A DNA stretch of 9,045 nt from positions 1 to 9,045 of the forward strand of contig URRG01000070.1 in assembly GCA_900550095.1 (NCBI GenBank). The letters run 5' to 3'. The translations under genes were made by a program, and so were the position numbers. Shown here piece after piece: positions 1-5,652 of this stretch (positions within the stretch are counted from its first letter, which is position 1; each line of letters opens with the position of its first letter). The notes under the pieces were generated by a model. That model worked only from the letters and a program-made list of their open reading frames with translations. It made no database searches and was not told the DNA's origin. The DNA comes from an uncultured Oscillospiraceae bacterium (GTDB lineage Bacteria > Bacillota > Clostridia > Oscillospirales > Acutalibacteraceae).

Positions 1-107
1 GCGGCGGGGCCTGGAGGTTCCGCCGCCTTCTGCGTTTCCGGGTTTTCCCGTGAAGCGTTCGCGCCGGAACGGGGAGTTCTTCCCAAAGGCCGCACGCCAA
101 TGAAATC

Positions 108-131
108 CGCGGAAAGCCGTCCGCGTTTTTT
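108..131 (+). terminator. Intrinsic terminator of an upstream off-window gene
   Basis: A 6-bp GC-rich stem (CGCGGA at 108-113, TCCGCG at 120-125) with loop AAGCCG is followed at once by TTTTTT (126-131), the layout of a rho-independent plus-strand terminator. One forward frame is open from the left edge to a TGA at 101-103, five bases before the stem, so bases 2-103 may be the last 33 codons of an upstream gene; that tail (…NGEFFPKAARQ) is not recognisable. From here to the promoter at 263 I see no gene. Confidence 0.6.
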
Positions 132-262
132 GTATAGCGTGGGAGAGAAGCCGATGGATGAAGGAGGGAAGCATCCGGGGAACAAAAGATGTAGGACAAG
201 ACGGCGGCATAGCACAGCGCTTTATATGGTTTTTTTTCTGTATACAGAAGATTTTATGAAAG

Positions 263-291
263 TTGCACTTTTTGAAAATCGGTGGTATACT
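263..291 (+). promoter_or_regulatory. Sigma-A-type promoter for the MATE transporter gene
   Basis: TTGCAC (263-268) and TATACT (286-291) are separated by exactly 17 bp, and TGG just before the -10 gives an extended -10 (TGn). Transcription would start near 298, about 60 nt before the GTG start of the transporter. The surrounding sequence is clearly more AT-rich than the genes. No operator-like dyad or regulator gene is visible here. Confidence 0.8.
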
Positions 292-345
292 GTTTTTAAT
301 TTATTGTATTACATATTTAAAGTGAAGAGGCGAATGTATGGAACG

Positions 346-351
346 GGGAGG
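346..351 (+). promoter_or_regulatory. RBS that selects the GTG start of the MATE gene
   Basis: GGGAGG ends 7 nt before the GTG at 359. The in-frame ATG at 338 has only a weak purine run upstream, and this RBS would lie inside its coding sequence, so GTG 359 is preferred. Confidence 0.65.
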
Positions 352-358
352 AAAAGCA

Positions 359-1903
359 GTGGATGAAAGATCTGTGCATACGGCGGAGAAAAAGCGGGTG
401 AAGGTCGTGCGGACCACGCTGGATTCTCTGCCGGCAGGGGAAGGGGCCCTCTCTGCGGAAAAGGGGGAAAGGCTTAGGCGCGCGCCTATTCCGGAGGGCG
501 TTACGAGCGGGATGCTCTATAGGGATGTGGTCCGCATAGCATGGCCGTCGTTTCTGGAATTGGTTCTGACCCAGCTGACCAGCATGGCGGACCAGATCAT
601 GGTGGGCCAGCTGCCCGGCGAGGTGGGCGTGCAGGCCCTTTCTGCCGTTGGGCTCAGCGCCCAGCCAAAATTTCTGCTCATGACCATGATGCAGGCCTTG
701 AACGTAGGAGCCACGGCCATGGTGGCCCGTTTCCGCGGGCAGGGGAACAGGGAAAAGGCCAACGTCGTATTCCGGCAGTCGCTGGTTCTGAACGCGGTGC
801 TGGCGATACTGTTTATGACGGTGGGCCTTGTGTTCGCGGCCCCTATGATCCGGTTCATGGGGGGGAGCGGCATTTCGGAGGAGACCTTCGGCTATGCCGT
901 GGAATACTTTGAGATTCAGATGTATGGCTTTGTGCCGCTCTGCATTTCTTTTACCGTCACCGCCGTCCTTCGGGGCATAGGGGACACAAAAACGCCGCTG
1001 ATCTATAACACCATATCCAATGTGGTGAATCTGTTCTTCAATTATCTGCTGATCTATGGGAAATTCGGCTTCCCCGAGCTTCGGGTGGTGGGGGCTTCCA
1101 TCGCTACGATTATCGGGCAGACGGTGGCGTTCCTGATCGCCGTGATTTTTGTTATGAACAAAAAGCGGTATATCTACCTGAGCTTCCGGGAAAAATTCCG
1201 GGTGGATCTGGTGATTTTAGGAAATGTAGTCACTATAGGGATCCCCTCCATGGTGGAGCAGCTCTTCATGCGGGCGGGCATCATCATTTATACAAGGACG
1301 GTAGCAGGCCTTGGGGATGTGGCCTATGCCACGCATCAGATCTGCATGAATATCCAGGCCATGAGCTTCATGACCGGCCAGGCCTTTTCCAATTCCGCCA
1401 CCACCCTTATGGGGCAGAGCCTGGGGAAGGGGCGGCTCGATATGGCGGAGATCTATATGCGGCATACCAGGCGGATCGGGCTCATCGTCTCTCTGTTTCT
1501 GGCCGCGGGGCTGATCTTTTTCGGGGGAGACGTGGTGTGGCTCTATAACCAGACGGAGGAGATCGTCCTTCTGGGCGGCGGCATTCTCATCATGGTGGGG
1601 CTCATCCAGCCCTTCCAGTCCAGCCAGTTTATCGTATCCGGCGGCCTCAGAGGCGCAGGGGATACAAAATTCCCGGCAGCCGTTATGTTCGTCACGGTTC
1701 TTATCGTCCGAAGCGGCTTGGCCCTGCTTCTTGTAAATGTATTCCAGCTGGGGCTCTGGGGCGCGTGGTACGCTCTTGTAGCCGACCAGCTTCTGCGAAC
1801 CCTTCTGCTGGTGCTCCATTACCGCTCCGGCAAGTGGCGGTTCATCAAACTCCGTGGGCAGGAATCCGAACAGCAGGCAGGGAAGCGGGAGGCTTCGCCG
1901 TAA
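359..1903 (+). CDS. MATE-family multidrug/cation antiporter
   Basis: An inner-membrane efflux transporter of the MATE (NorM/DinF-like) family, which exports drugs and other cationic compounds using a Na+ or H+ gradient. From the GTG start it has 514 residues. The two pseudo-symmetric halves characteristic of the family are visible: each carries an RGxGDTKxP motif, RGIGDTKTP at about residues 205-213 and RGAGDTKFP at about 431-439. Hydrophobic segments fill residues 55 to about 490, consistent with 12 helices. The first ~50 residues are hydrophilic and charged, an extension relative to a typical ~450-residue MATE; the C-terminus ends in a short charged tail. It is transcribed alone from its own promoter and ends at the shared terminator 2112-2152. 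The 207 bases between its stop and that terminator hold nothing I can name. Substrate cannot be read from sequence. Confidence 0.94.
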   Translation: MDERSVHTAEKKRVKVVRTTLDSLPAGEGALSAEKGERLRRAPIPEGVTSGMLYRDVVRIAWPSFLELVLTQLTSMADQIMVGQLPGEVGVQALSAVGLSAQPKFLLMTMMQALNVGATAMVARFRGQGNREKANVVFRQSLVLNAVLAILFMTVGLVFAAPMIRFMGGSGISEETFGYAVEYFEIQMYGFVPLCISFTVTAVLRGIGDTKTPLIYNTISNVVNLFFNYLLIYGKFGFPELRVVGASIATIIGQTVAFLIAVIFVMNKKRYIYLSFREKFRVDLVILGNVVTIGIPSMVEQLFMRAGIIIYTRTVAGLGDVAYATHQICMNIQAMSFMTGQAFSNSATTLMGQSLGKGRLDMAEIYMRHTRRIGLIVSLFLAAGLIFFGGDVVWLYNQTEEIVLLGGGILIMVGLIQPFQSSQFIVSGGLRGAGDTKFPAAVMFVTVLIVRSGLALLLVNVFQLGLWGAWYALVADQLLRTLLLVLHYRSGKWRFIKLRGQESEQQAGKREASP

Positions 1904-2111
1904 CAGCACCGGAACCATATGCGGAACGGGCGGAACACTCTCCCGGATAAGATCGAAGCGAGGGCCTTGCTGGGGCAGAAGAAGCTGCGGCAAGGGAAAA
2001 GTGCCGCGCTTTTTCCGCCGGATGCGCTTCTGTTTCTGAGGAAAGGCCTGCTGCTTCTTTGGAAGAGCATTCTTCCTTCTGCCGTATGCCGAAAGCTGCA
2101 GGAAGATAGAA

Positions 2112-2152
2112 AAAACCGGGCTGCAGATACCGGATATCCGCAGCCCGGTTTT
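2112..2152. terminator. Shared bidirectional terminator between convergent genes
   Basis: CCGGGCTGC (2116-2124) pairs with GCAGCCCGG (2140-2148). After one A/C mismatch the stem continues as GATA (2126-2129) with TATC (2135-2138) around a 5-nt loop. A-runs on the left (2111-2115) and T-runs on the right (2149-2152) give a U-tract in both directions. It sits 14 nt past the stop of the minus-strand surface gene and about 210 nt past the MATE stop, so it can serve both. Confidence 0.88.
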
Positions 2153-2165
2153 ATTGTGCGTCAAA

Positions 2166-3881
2166 TTATCTGCTGTGCTTTCTCTTTCTGCTGTAAACGG
2201 TTGATACGGTCATTCCGGCGCCGGCCATCAGCATAACGGCAATCCATACCATCATGTTGCTGCTGTCCCCGGTCTGCGGTGCGTCCGCTGTTCCACTGTC
2301 CGGGTTTCCTTCCGGCCTGGAAGATTCGGAGGGCTCTTCCGGTTTCGAAGGCATTGGCGCAGGTTTCTTTTCCAATGCGGAGATTTCGTTCTCGATCGCC
2401 GCTGCCATTGCGTCCACCATGCTCTGTTCCGTGATGTTTTTGCCGTAGACAACGGCGCTGACTGCCGCTTCTACCTTTGAAAAATCCGTATACTCATCTT
2501 TGTTCAGCGCTTTCGCTTTTTCAATCGCAGCCTCTACCTTGCTGTAATCTGCAGCCTTGAACTGAAGCTTGCTAACTGCGGTTTCGATGGCCGCAGCGTA
2601 CTCATCGACCGTTGCCTGCTCGTCTTTGCTTAATTGATAGTCAACGTGGGCAAGCAGATCATTGAGGACCTTTACCGTCTCATCGGTATATAGAGATAAA
2701 TCGGCAGGTATTTTGCTCTTAGCCCCCTCTACTGCGGAATAATCTGCCTGGATCCTGTCTGTCTGACTGGAAAAAACCGGATAGCCGTTGATCCCCAAAG
2801 TCCATAAGCCCTCTGTTTGCGCTTTGCTGTTCAATGCGGATAGTATTTTTTCATCGAATTCCTTTACCTTATCGCCGCACTTCGTTTCATCGAATTCCGG
2901 ATCGGCTTCAGCAGTTCCTGTGTCCCAATCTACGATAAGACGGATTACGCCGGGCTGTCCGTTGTCAAGCCACAGGCAGTCCTCTGCCTGCCCGTATTCG
3001 TCCAATGCCCCAATCTGTACGGCATTGGCGTTGTTCTGCGGAGTAGACAGGCTGCCGTACGATACGCATCCTTTTATCAACACGACGTTCCCATTAAAGG
3101 ACAGCCCCGCGCCTAAAATTCCGCCGGCAGATGTGGTCGCTTCTGCAACGGTAACGCTTCCTCCGAAATAGGAATCGATGATCTGCGCTCCGTTTGCAGC
3201 ATTCTCCCATTGTCCCACCAAGCCACCTGCCATACACGCCATTTCAGAGTCTGTCGTTTCCACATCTACCGTTGACCAGCAGGAGGCCAATTTTGTATCG
3301 CCTTTGCAGGAGCCGATGAAGCCGGAGACAGAGGGGACGTCGCTCCCGCTGGCGTCTGCCGTTATGGAGCCGGAAGCGCCGCAGTTGATAATTTCGCTGC
3401 CGGTAGTTGCCCATCCTGCCAAAACGCCCTGATAAAAGGAACTGTTTGTGTCCGGCATCACGACCTGTGCATCTTCAAGAACAAGGTTTTTCACCTGCGC
3501 CCCGTTCAAATATTCGAAAAAGCCGCTCTGGCCTTCTTCGCGTTCCACATGCATATTGGAAATCTTGTGATTCTCTCCGTCAAATATACCGCAGAAATTC
3601 TTGATTGGGTCCCATGCCAGCCCGGCGAGATCTATATCCCTAGTAAGGCGTAATGTAATTCCCTCGAAAGTTTCACCATTGGCCGCCAGTTTGGATACAC
3701 CCGCCAAAGCTTCGGCGGAAGCAATATCAAAAACAGTTTCTTCGGCCTTATACCAGTCTGTATCTGCCGTTCCGTCCCATGTGTCTGCTGCAGTATCAGC
3801 TGCGAAAGCCGGTATTGGCAGAAATGCAACGGCCATACACAGACACAGCAACACGGCCCATCCCTTTTTTACTCGTTTCAT
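2166..3881 (-). CDS. Cell-wall-anchored surface protein, sortase type
   Basis: A 571-residue secreted protein, probably covalently attached to peptidoglycan. A signal peptide occupies residues 1-27 (MKRVKKG, a hydrophobic core, then AFA before the cut). Residues ~35-340 resemble the GLUG-type beta-helix surface region (RDIDLAGLAWDPI, GIFDGENHKISNM). Residues ~380-440 and ~445-505 are two related helical repeats like FIVAR domains (DYSAVEGA… and DYSKVEAA…, each ending in an A-A-I-E-x-x-x-x-x-L pattern). A Pro/Glu/Ser-rich spacer leads to the sorting signal APQTGD at ~534-539, a hydrophobic stretch and the basic tail SRKRKHSR. The start ATG at 3881 is chosen because AGGAGG lies 7 nt upstream and the signal peptide follows directly; the upstream in-frame ATGs lack both. 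Its only strong promoter lies inside the putative invertible segment, so expression is probably ON/OFF. The ligand is unknown; adhesion or carbohydrate binding would be a guess from architecture. Confidence 0.87.
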   Translation of the reverse strand: MKRVKKGWAVLLCLCMAVAFLPIPAFAADTAADTWDGTADTDWYKAEETVFDIASAEALAGVSKLAANGETFEGITLRLTRDIDLAGLAWDPIKNFCGIFDGENHKISNMHVEREEGQSGFFEYLNGAQVKNLVLEDAQVVMPDTNSSFYQGVLAGWATTGSEIINCGASGSITADASGSDVPSVSGFIGSCKGDTKLASCWSTVDVETTDSEMACMAGGLVGQWENAANGAQIIDSYFGGSVTVAEATTSAGGILGAGLSFNGNVVLIKGCVSYGSLSTPQNNANAVQIGALDEYGQAEDCLWLDNGQPGVIRLIVDWDTGTAEADPEFDETKCGDKVKEFDEKILSALNSKAQTEGLWTLGINGYPVFSSQTDRIQADYSAVEGAKSKIPADLSLYTDETVKVLNDLLAHVDYQLSKDEQATVDEYAAAIETAVSKLQFKAADYSKVEAAIEKAKALNKDEYTDFSKVEAAVSAVVYGKNITEQSMVDAMAAAIENEISALEKKPAPMPSKPEEPSESSRPEGNPDSGTADAPQTGDSSNMMVWIAVMLMAGAGMTVSTVYSRKRKHSR

Positions 3882-3888
3882 CTCGTCT

Positions 3889-3894
3889 CCTCCT
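3889..3894 (-). promoter_or_regulatory. RBS of the surface protein gene
   Basis: On the minus strand AGGAGG ends 7 nt before the ATG at 3881. It fixes the start at the signal-peptide methionine rather than at the ATG 14 codons upstream. It lies outside the inverted sites, so it stays in place in either orientation. Confidence 0.85.
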
Positions 3895-3917
3895 GTACGC
3901 ATGCATATTTTTCCGCT

Positions 3918-3939
3918 TTGCAATGGTCTACTTTTGCAA
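3918..3939 (+). repeat. Left inversion site (gene-proximal crossover site)
   Basis: A 22-bp imperfect dyad: TTGCAA (3918-3923), GT, central CT (3928-3929), AC, TTGCAA (3934-3939), with two unmatched bases in each half. It matches the right site in inverted orientation at 20 of 22 positions, of which 15 are contiguous (3925-3939). Two half-sites around a central dinucleotide is the known organisation of Hin/Gin-class crossover sites. It lies in the 5' leader of the surface gene. Confidence 0.75.
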
Positions 3940-3968
3940 GTTCAACATGTGCCTGAATTACATATCAA

Positions 3969-3997
3969 AATATACCAGAAAATATGCGTTTTTTCAA
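3969..3997 (-). promoter_or_regulatory. Invertible promoter of the surface protein gene, ON orientation
   Basis: Read on the minus strand: TTGAAA (3997-3992), 17 bp, then TATATT (3974-3969), preceded by TGG as an extended -10. Transcription would start near 3962 and cross the left inversion site to the ATG at 3881, a leader of about 80 nt. It lies wholly within the two inverted sites. No comparably good promoter is seen on the other strand of the segment. Confidence 0.85.
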
Positions 3998-4042
3998 TAT
4001 CCGACAAAAAGTTTTAGTCCGTCAGCCCTCCCTTTTTCCAAT

Positions 4043-4064
4043 TTGCAAAAGTAGACCTTTTCAA
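4043..4064 (-). repeat. Right inversion site (invertase-proximal crossover site)
   Basis: The inverted partner of 3918-3939. On the plus strand it reads TTGCAA, AA, GT, central AG (4053-4054), AC, CT, TTTCAA. Read on the minus strand, its core GGTCTACTTTTGCAA (4057-4043) is identical to 3925-3939. The central dinucleotide, CT/AG, is not palindromic, so the pair in this orientation should recombine productively only by inversion. The outer edge is 17 nt from the invertase stop codon. Confidence 0.75.
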
Positions 4065-4081
4065 ATTCGCACAGGCTTTGC

Positions 4082-4678
4082 TTAAATGCCTTTTTCATAT
4101 TTGACTGCTTTCGCATAGAACGTGCCTTCCGGCATTCCGCAGGCCTCCGCCGCCTGCCGGAGTGTTATTTTTTTGCCCCGCCATTCCTTGTGTATCTCAT
4201 AAAAGTTCTCCGGCAGGGGGATCAGCGGTCTTCCGAACTTGACGCCCCTCGCTTTTGCCGCCGCAATCCCTTCCGCCTGCCGCCTGCGTATGTTCTCCCG
4301 CTCGCTCTGGGCCACAAAGGACAAAATCTGCAGAGCCAGATCTGCAATAAACGTCCCCATCAGGTCTTTGCCCTGCCGGGTATCTAAAAGCGGCATATCC
4401 AAAACGCAGATATCCACGCCCTTTTCCTGCGTCAATAACCGCCATTGCTCCTGTATCTCCCTGTAATTGCGCCCTAAGCGGTCAATGCTCAGGATATACA
4501 GCAGATCGCCCTGTTTGACCCGCTGCACCAGCTGTTTGTACTTGGGCCGGTCAAAGTCTTTCCCGGACTGCTTATCCATATAGATCCGGCTGTCCGATAC
4601 GCCTTTCTCACGCAGGGCTATGAGCTGTCTATCCTCGTTCTGGTCTGTGCTGGAAACGCGGATATACCCATACTCCAA
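4082..4678 (-). CDS. Small serine recombinase, Hin/Pin-type DNA invertase
   Basis: A site-specific recombinase of the resolvase/invertase family that cuts both strands through a serine-DNA linkage and rotates the ends. From the TTG start it has 198 residues, close to Hin-class size. The N-terminal catalytic domain starts EYGYIRVSSTDQ with the nucleophile Ser9; IDRLGRN at 65-71 supplies the conserved catalytic arginines (R67, R70). The long E-helix runs about 105-143 (with the conserved ER pair at 126-127). After GRP at 149-151 comes a C-terminal helix-turn-helix, about 171-193 (ITLRQAAEACGMPEGTFYAK). The TTG at 4678 is chosen because AGGGAGG lies 8 nt upstream and the family's conserved start follows; upstream codons encode no family-like sequence. 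Inferred to invert the promoter segment 3918-4064 just downstream. A resolvase role cannot be excluded. No terminator is seen after it, so read-through into the surface gene is possible. Confidence 0.93.
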   Translation of the reverse strand: MEYGYIRVSSTDQNEDRQLIALREKGVSDSRIYMDKQSGKDFDRPKYKQLVQRVKQGDLLYILSIDRLGRNYREIQEQWRLLTQEKGVDICVLDMPLLDTRQGKDLMGTFIADLALQILSFVAQSERENIRRRQAEGIAAAKARGVKFGRPLIPLPENFYEIHKEWRGKKITLRQAAEACGMPEGTFYAKAVKYEKGI

Positions 4679-4686
4679 TACGATCG

Positions 4687-4693
4687 CCTCCCT
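4687..4693 (-). promoter_or_regulatory. RBS that selects the TTG start of the invertase
   Basis: AGGGAGG on the minus strand lies 8 nt before the TTG at 4678-4676. It is the only good SD near the start of the conserved catalytic domain. A strong SD with a TTG codon suggests moderated translation. Confidence 0.75.
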
Positions 4694-4702
4694 TTCCCAC
4701 TT

Positions 4703-4731
4703 AATATGCAGGGAAGAGAGGCGAAAAACAA
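4703..4731 (-). promoter_or_regulatory. Weak candidate promoter for the invertase
   Basis: On the minus strand TTGTTT (4731-4726) and CATATT (4708-4703) are 17 bp apart, just upstream of the invertase RBS. Both hexamers are imperfect. It is the best candidate in the AT-richer stretch before the gene, and would give a leader of about 20 nt. Confidence 0.3.
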
Positions 4732-4739
4732 TGGAAAGG

Positions 4740-5216
4740 TTAAACGCGGGCGGCGGGAGGGGGGCCGCTGTCCTGCGGTGAAGCCGGGGATGAGATGAGG
4801 GATTTTGCCGCCGGCGAAAGGAGCGAAGGGTCACCTGCCGCAGCAAAAGGGGATGCCCTTTTTGGCTTGACCGTAAGGAATACGGATATCAAGATATCAA
4901 GATATCAGGACCGCCCGCCTGAAGTGTGGCGAGAGCAGCCGTCCCGCTTACGCCAAACTGGCTGACCGATCTGTATGCCGTTCGGGAGCGTGTGGACCGG
5001 CAGATACGGAGGAATCCCCGATAGTCGCGGACTATGGCGACAGCGGCTTTCTGCACGCTGTTTATGGCAGGAGCCCGGGAGGGGCTGTCATGGATGACCT
5101 GACGGACATATTCTACACAGTTGATCCCAGAGTGTACGAGGACGGGATTATAAGAAAGCTTCGGAATGTGCAGTGCCGCTGACACGTTACTGACAACCGA
5201 CAAATCCTGAGACAAT
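4740..5216. other. Region of about 480 bp without a convincing gene
   Basis: Between the invertase and the tRNA terminator I find no recognisable gene. Visible structure: a stem AAAAGGG (4845-4851)/CCCTTTT (4856-4862) with loop GATG and one further T, and three tandem copies of the 8-mer GATATCAA (4885-4908, last copy ending in G). A plus-strand frame is open from 4877 to the TGA at 5180-5182 but has an ATG only at 5090. The minus-strand frame 4889-5293 reads through the tRNA and is not a gene. The stretch may be a remnant of an older insertion, but nothing proves it. Confidence 0.4.
5090..5182 (+). CDS. Possible 30-residue small ORF or remnant of a larger gene
   Basis: ATG at 5090 follows GGGAGGGG with a 5-nt gap and encodes 30 residues beginning MDDLTDIFYTV and ending RKLRNVQCR. 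The composition looks protein-like (acidic start, basic end). The frame stays open for a further 71 codons upstream to 4877 without a good start codon, so it could be the decayed 3' end of a longer gene. I do not recognise the family and no promoter is evident. Confidence 0.25.
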   Translation: MDDLTDIFYTVDPRVYEDGIIRKLRNVQCR

Positions 5217-5251
5217 AAAAAAGCCCAAAATCTGTATGATTCTGGGCTTTT
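5217..5251 (-). terminator. Terminator of the tRNA-Val transcript
   Basis: Read on the minus strand, AAAGCCCA pairs with TGGGCTTT, extended inward by AGAATC with GATTTT (one G-T pair), loop ATACA, followed by TTTTTT (5222-5217). It begins 2 nt beyond the tRNA CCA end. Confidence 0.85.
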
Positions 5252-5253
5252 CA

Positions 5254-5330
5254 TGGTGGACGATATAGGACTCGAACCTATGACCCTTCGCACGTCAAGC
5301 GAATGCTCTAGCCAGCTGAGCTAATCGTCC
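5254..5330 (-). tRNA. tRNA-Val (anticodon GAC)
   Basis: A full cloverleaf on the minus strand with encoded CCA, 77 nt. The acceptor stem GGACGAT pairs with ATCGTCC, the D-arm has GCTC…GAGC, the anticodon stem TTCGC/GCGAA closes loop TTGACGT with anticodon GAC at the usual place, and the T-arm is ATAGG/CCTAT around TTCGAGT. GAC reads GUC (and GUU) valine codons. It is flanked by its own promoter and terminator, so it is a single-gene unit. I see no second copy of its 3' end in the window that would mark an integrated element. Confidence 0.97.
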
Positions 5331-5347
5331 CTATGGAATGCTCATAT

Positions 5348-5376
5348 ATTATAGCGTGGGCCGGGAGAAAATGCAA
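5348..5376 (-). promoter_or_regulatory. Strong promoter of the tRNA-Val gene
   Basis: On the minus strand TTGCAT (5376-5371) and a perfect TATAAT (5353-5348) are 17 bp apart. The start would be near 5341, about 11 nt before the mature tRNA. Upstream of the -35, 5381-5410 is almost pure A/T, resembling an UP element; it includes the palindrome AAATTTCGGGAAATTT (5388-5403). Confidence 0.92.
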
Positions 5377-5481
5377 GAGAAAATTTAAAATTTCGGGAAA
5401 TTTTTTCTCTGTTTTCTTCCCAAAATAATGAGAAGGAGAAAAACGCCTGTCAATTTTTGAAATTCTGCCGGAAAAGTTCCC

Positions 5482-5510
5482 TTGCAAATGAGGGAGGGGC
5501 GTCTTATAAT
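5482..5510 (+). promoter_or_regulatory. Promoter of the patatin-like phospholipase gene
   Basis: TTGCAA (5482-5487), 17 bp, then a perfect TATAAT (5505-5510). The start would be near 5517. The -35 coincides with an in-frame TTG codon, which rules out that codon as the translation start of the gene downstream. Confidence 0.88.
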
Positions 5511-5516
5511 CGAAAT

Positions 5517-5652
5517 AGCAAAACCCTGGAAACACCGCAGGCGGCAGCGGCATAGAATAGGATGGGGCCGGAGCGCTCAGGCGCCGGTACTCGCCCCGTG
5601 TGACGCGCTCTGCGCCGTCTCAGGCGGGCGGAGCCGAAAGGAGCTGATTTGT
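5517..5652 (+). promoter_or_regulatory. Structured 5' leader of the phospholipase mRNA
   Basis: A leader of about 136 nt, GC-rich compared with the promoter region. It can form a layered hairpin: GGGG (5564-5567) with CCCC (5594-5597), CCG with CGG, and GCGC (5573-5576) with GCGC (5581-5584) around TCAG. A second, GACGCG (5602-5607) with CG and CGTC (5613-5619), carries one bulged base. It matches no riboswitch class I know, and no terminator U-tract is present before the RBS. Confidence 0.35.
5637..5643 (+). promoter_or_regulatory. RBS that selects the TTG start of the phospholipase
   Basis: AAAGGAG lies 9 nt before the TTG at 5653. The protein then starts 11 residues before the conserved GLVLEGGG motif, as expected for the family. 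Confidence 0.7.

Larger units (their letters stand above)
3918..4064. other. Putative invertible promoter segment (phase switch)
   Basis: Two inverted dyad sites flank about 125 bp between their central dinucleotides (3928-3929 and 4053-4054). The segment holds a single strong promoter facing the surface protein gene and lies between that gene and a serine invertase gene whose stop is 18 bp from the right site. The stretch is AT-rich compared with its surroundings and carries no coding sequence. The segment is inferred to invert, giving the ON state as written and an OFF state when flipped. An alternative would be resolvase binding sites without inversion, but resolvase sites are normally direct or clustered, not a single inverted pair around a promoter. 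Confidence 0.75.

Noticed and set aside
1..366. Plus-strand frame open from the left edge to 366
   Set aside because: It runs through a terminator and the MATE promoter, and its C-terminus is translation of AT-rich intergenic DNA.
2061..2076. GGAAGA-GCAT-TCTTCC hairpin after the MATE gene
   Set aside because: A short stem with only TTCT after it; the much stronger shared terminator lies 35 nt further on.
1217..2164. 315-codon minus-strand open frame opposite the MATE gene
   Set aside because: It lies antisense to the strongly supported MATE coding region and crosses the shared terminator; its composition (His/Pro/Gln-rich) is typical of a shadow frame.
3903..3987. 9-bp inverted repeat GCATATTTT (3903-3911) / AAAATATGC (3979-3987)
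   Set aside because: One copy is outside and one inside the putative invertible segment, it is short and AT-rich, and it lacks the dyad structure of the 22-bp sites; probably chance.
4082..4678. Recombinase as a transposon resolvase acting on a res site
   Set aside because: No transposase, terminal inverted repeats or clustered direct subsites are visible, while an inverted pair around a promoter lies immediately downstream. It is kept only as an alternative.
4889..5293. 134-codon minus-strand open frame
   Set aside because: It starts inside the tRNA-Val gene and runs through its terminator; the N-terminal part is simply translated tRNA sequence, and the rest has no RBS or family resemblance.
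5254..5330. tRNA-Val as an attachment site for an integrated element
   Set aside because: No second copy of the tRNA 3' end was found in the window and no tyrosine integrase is present.
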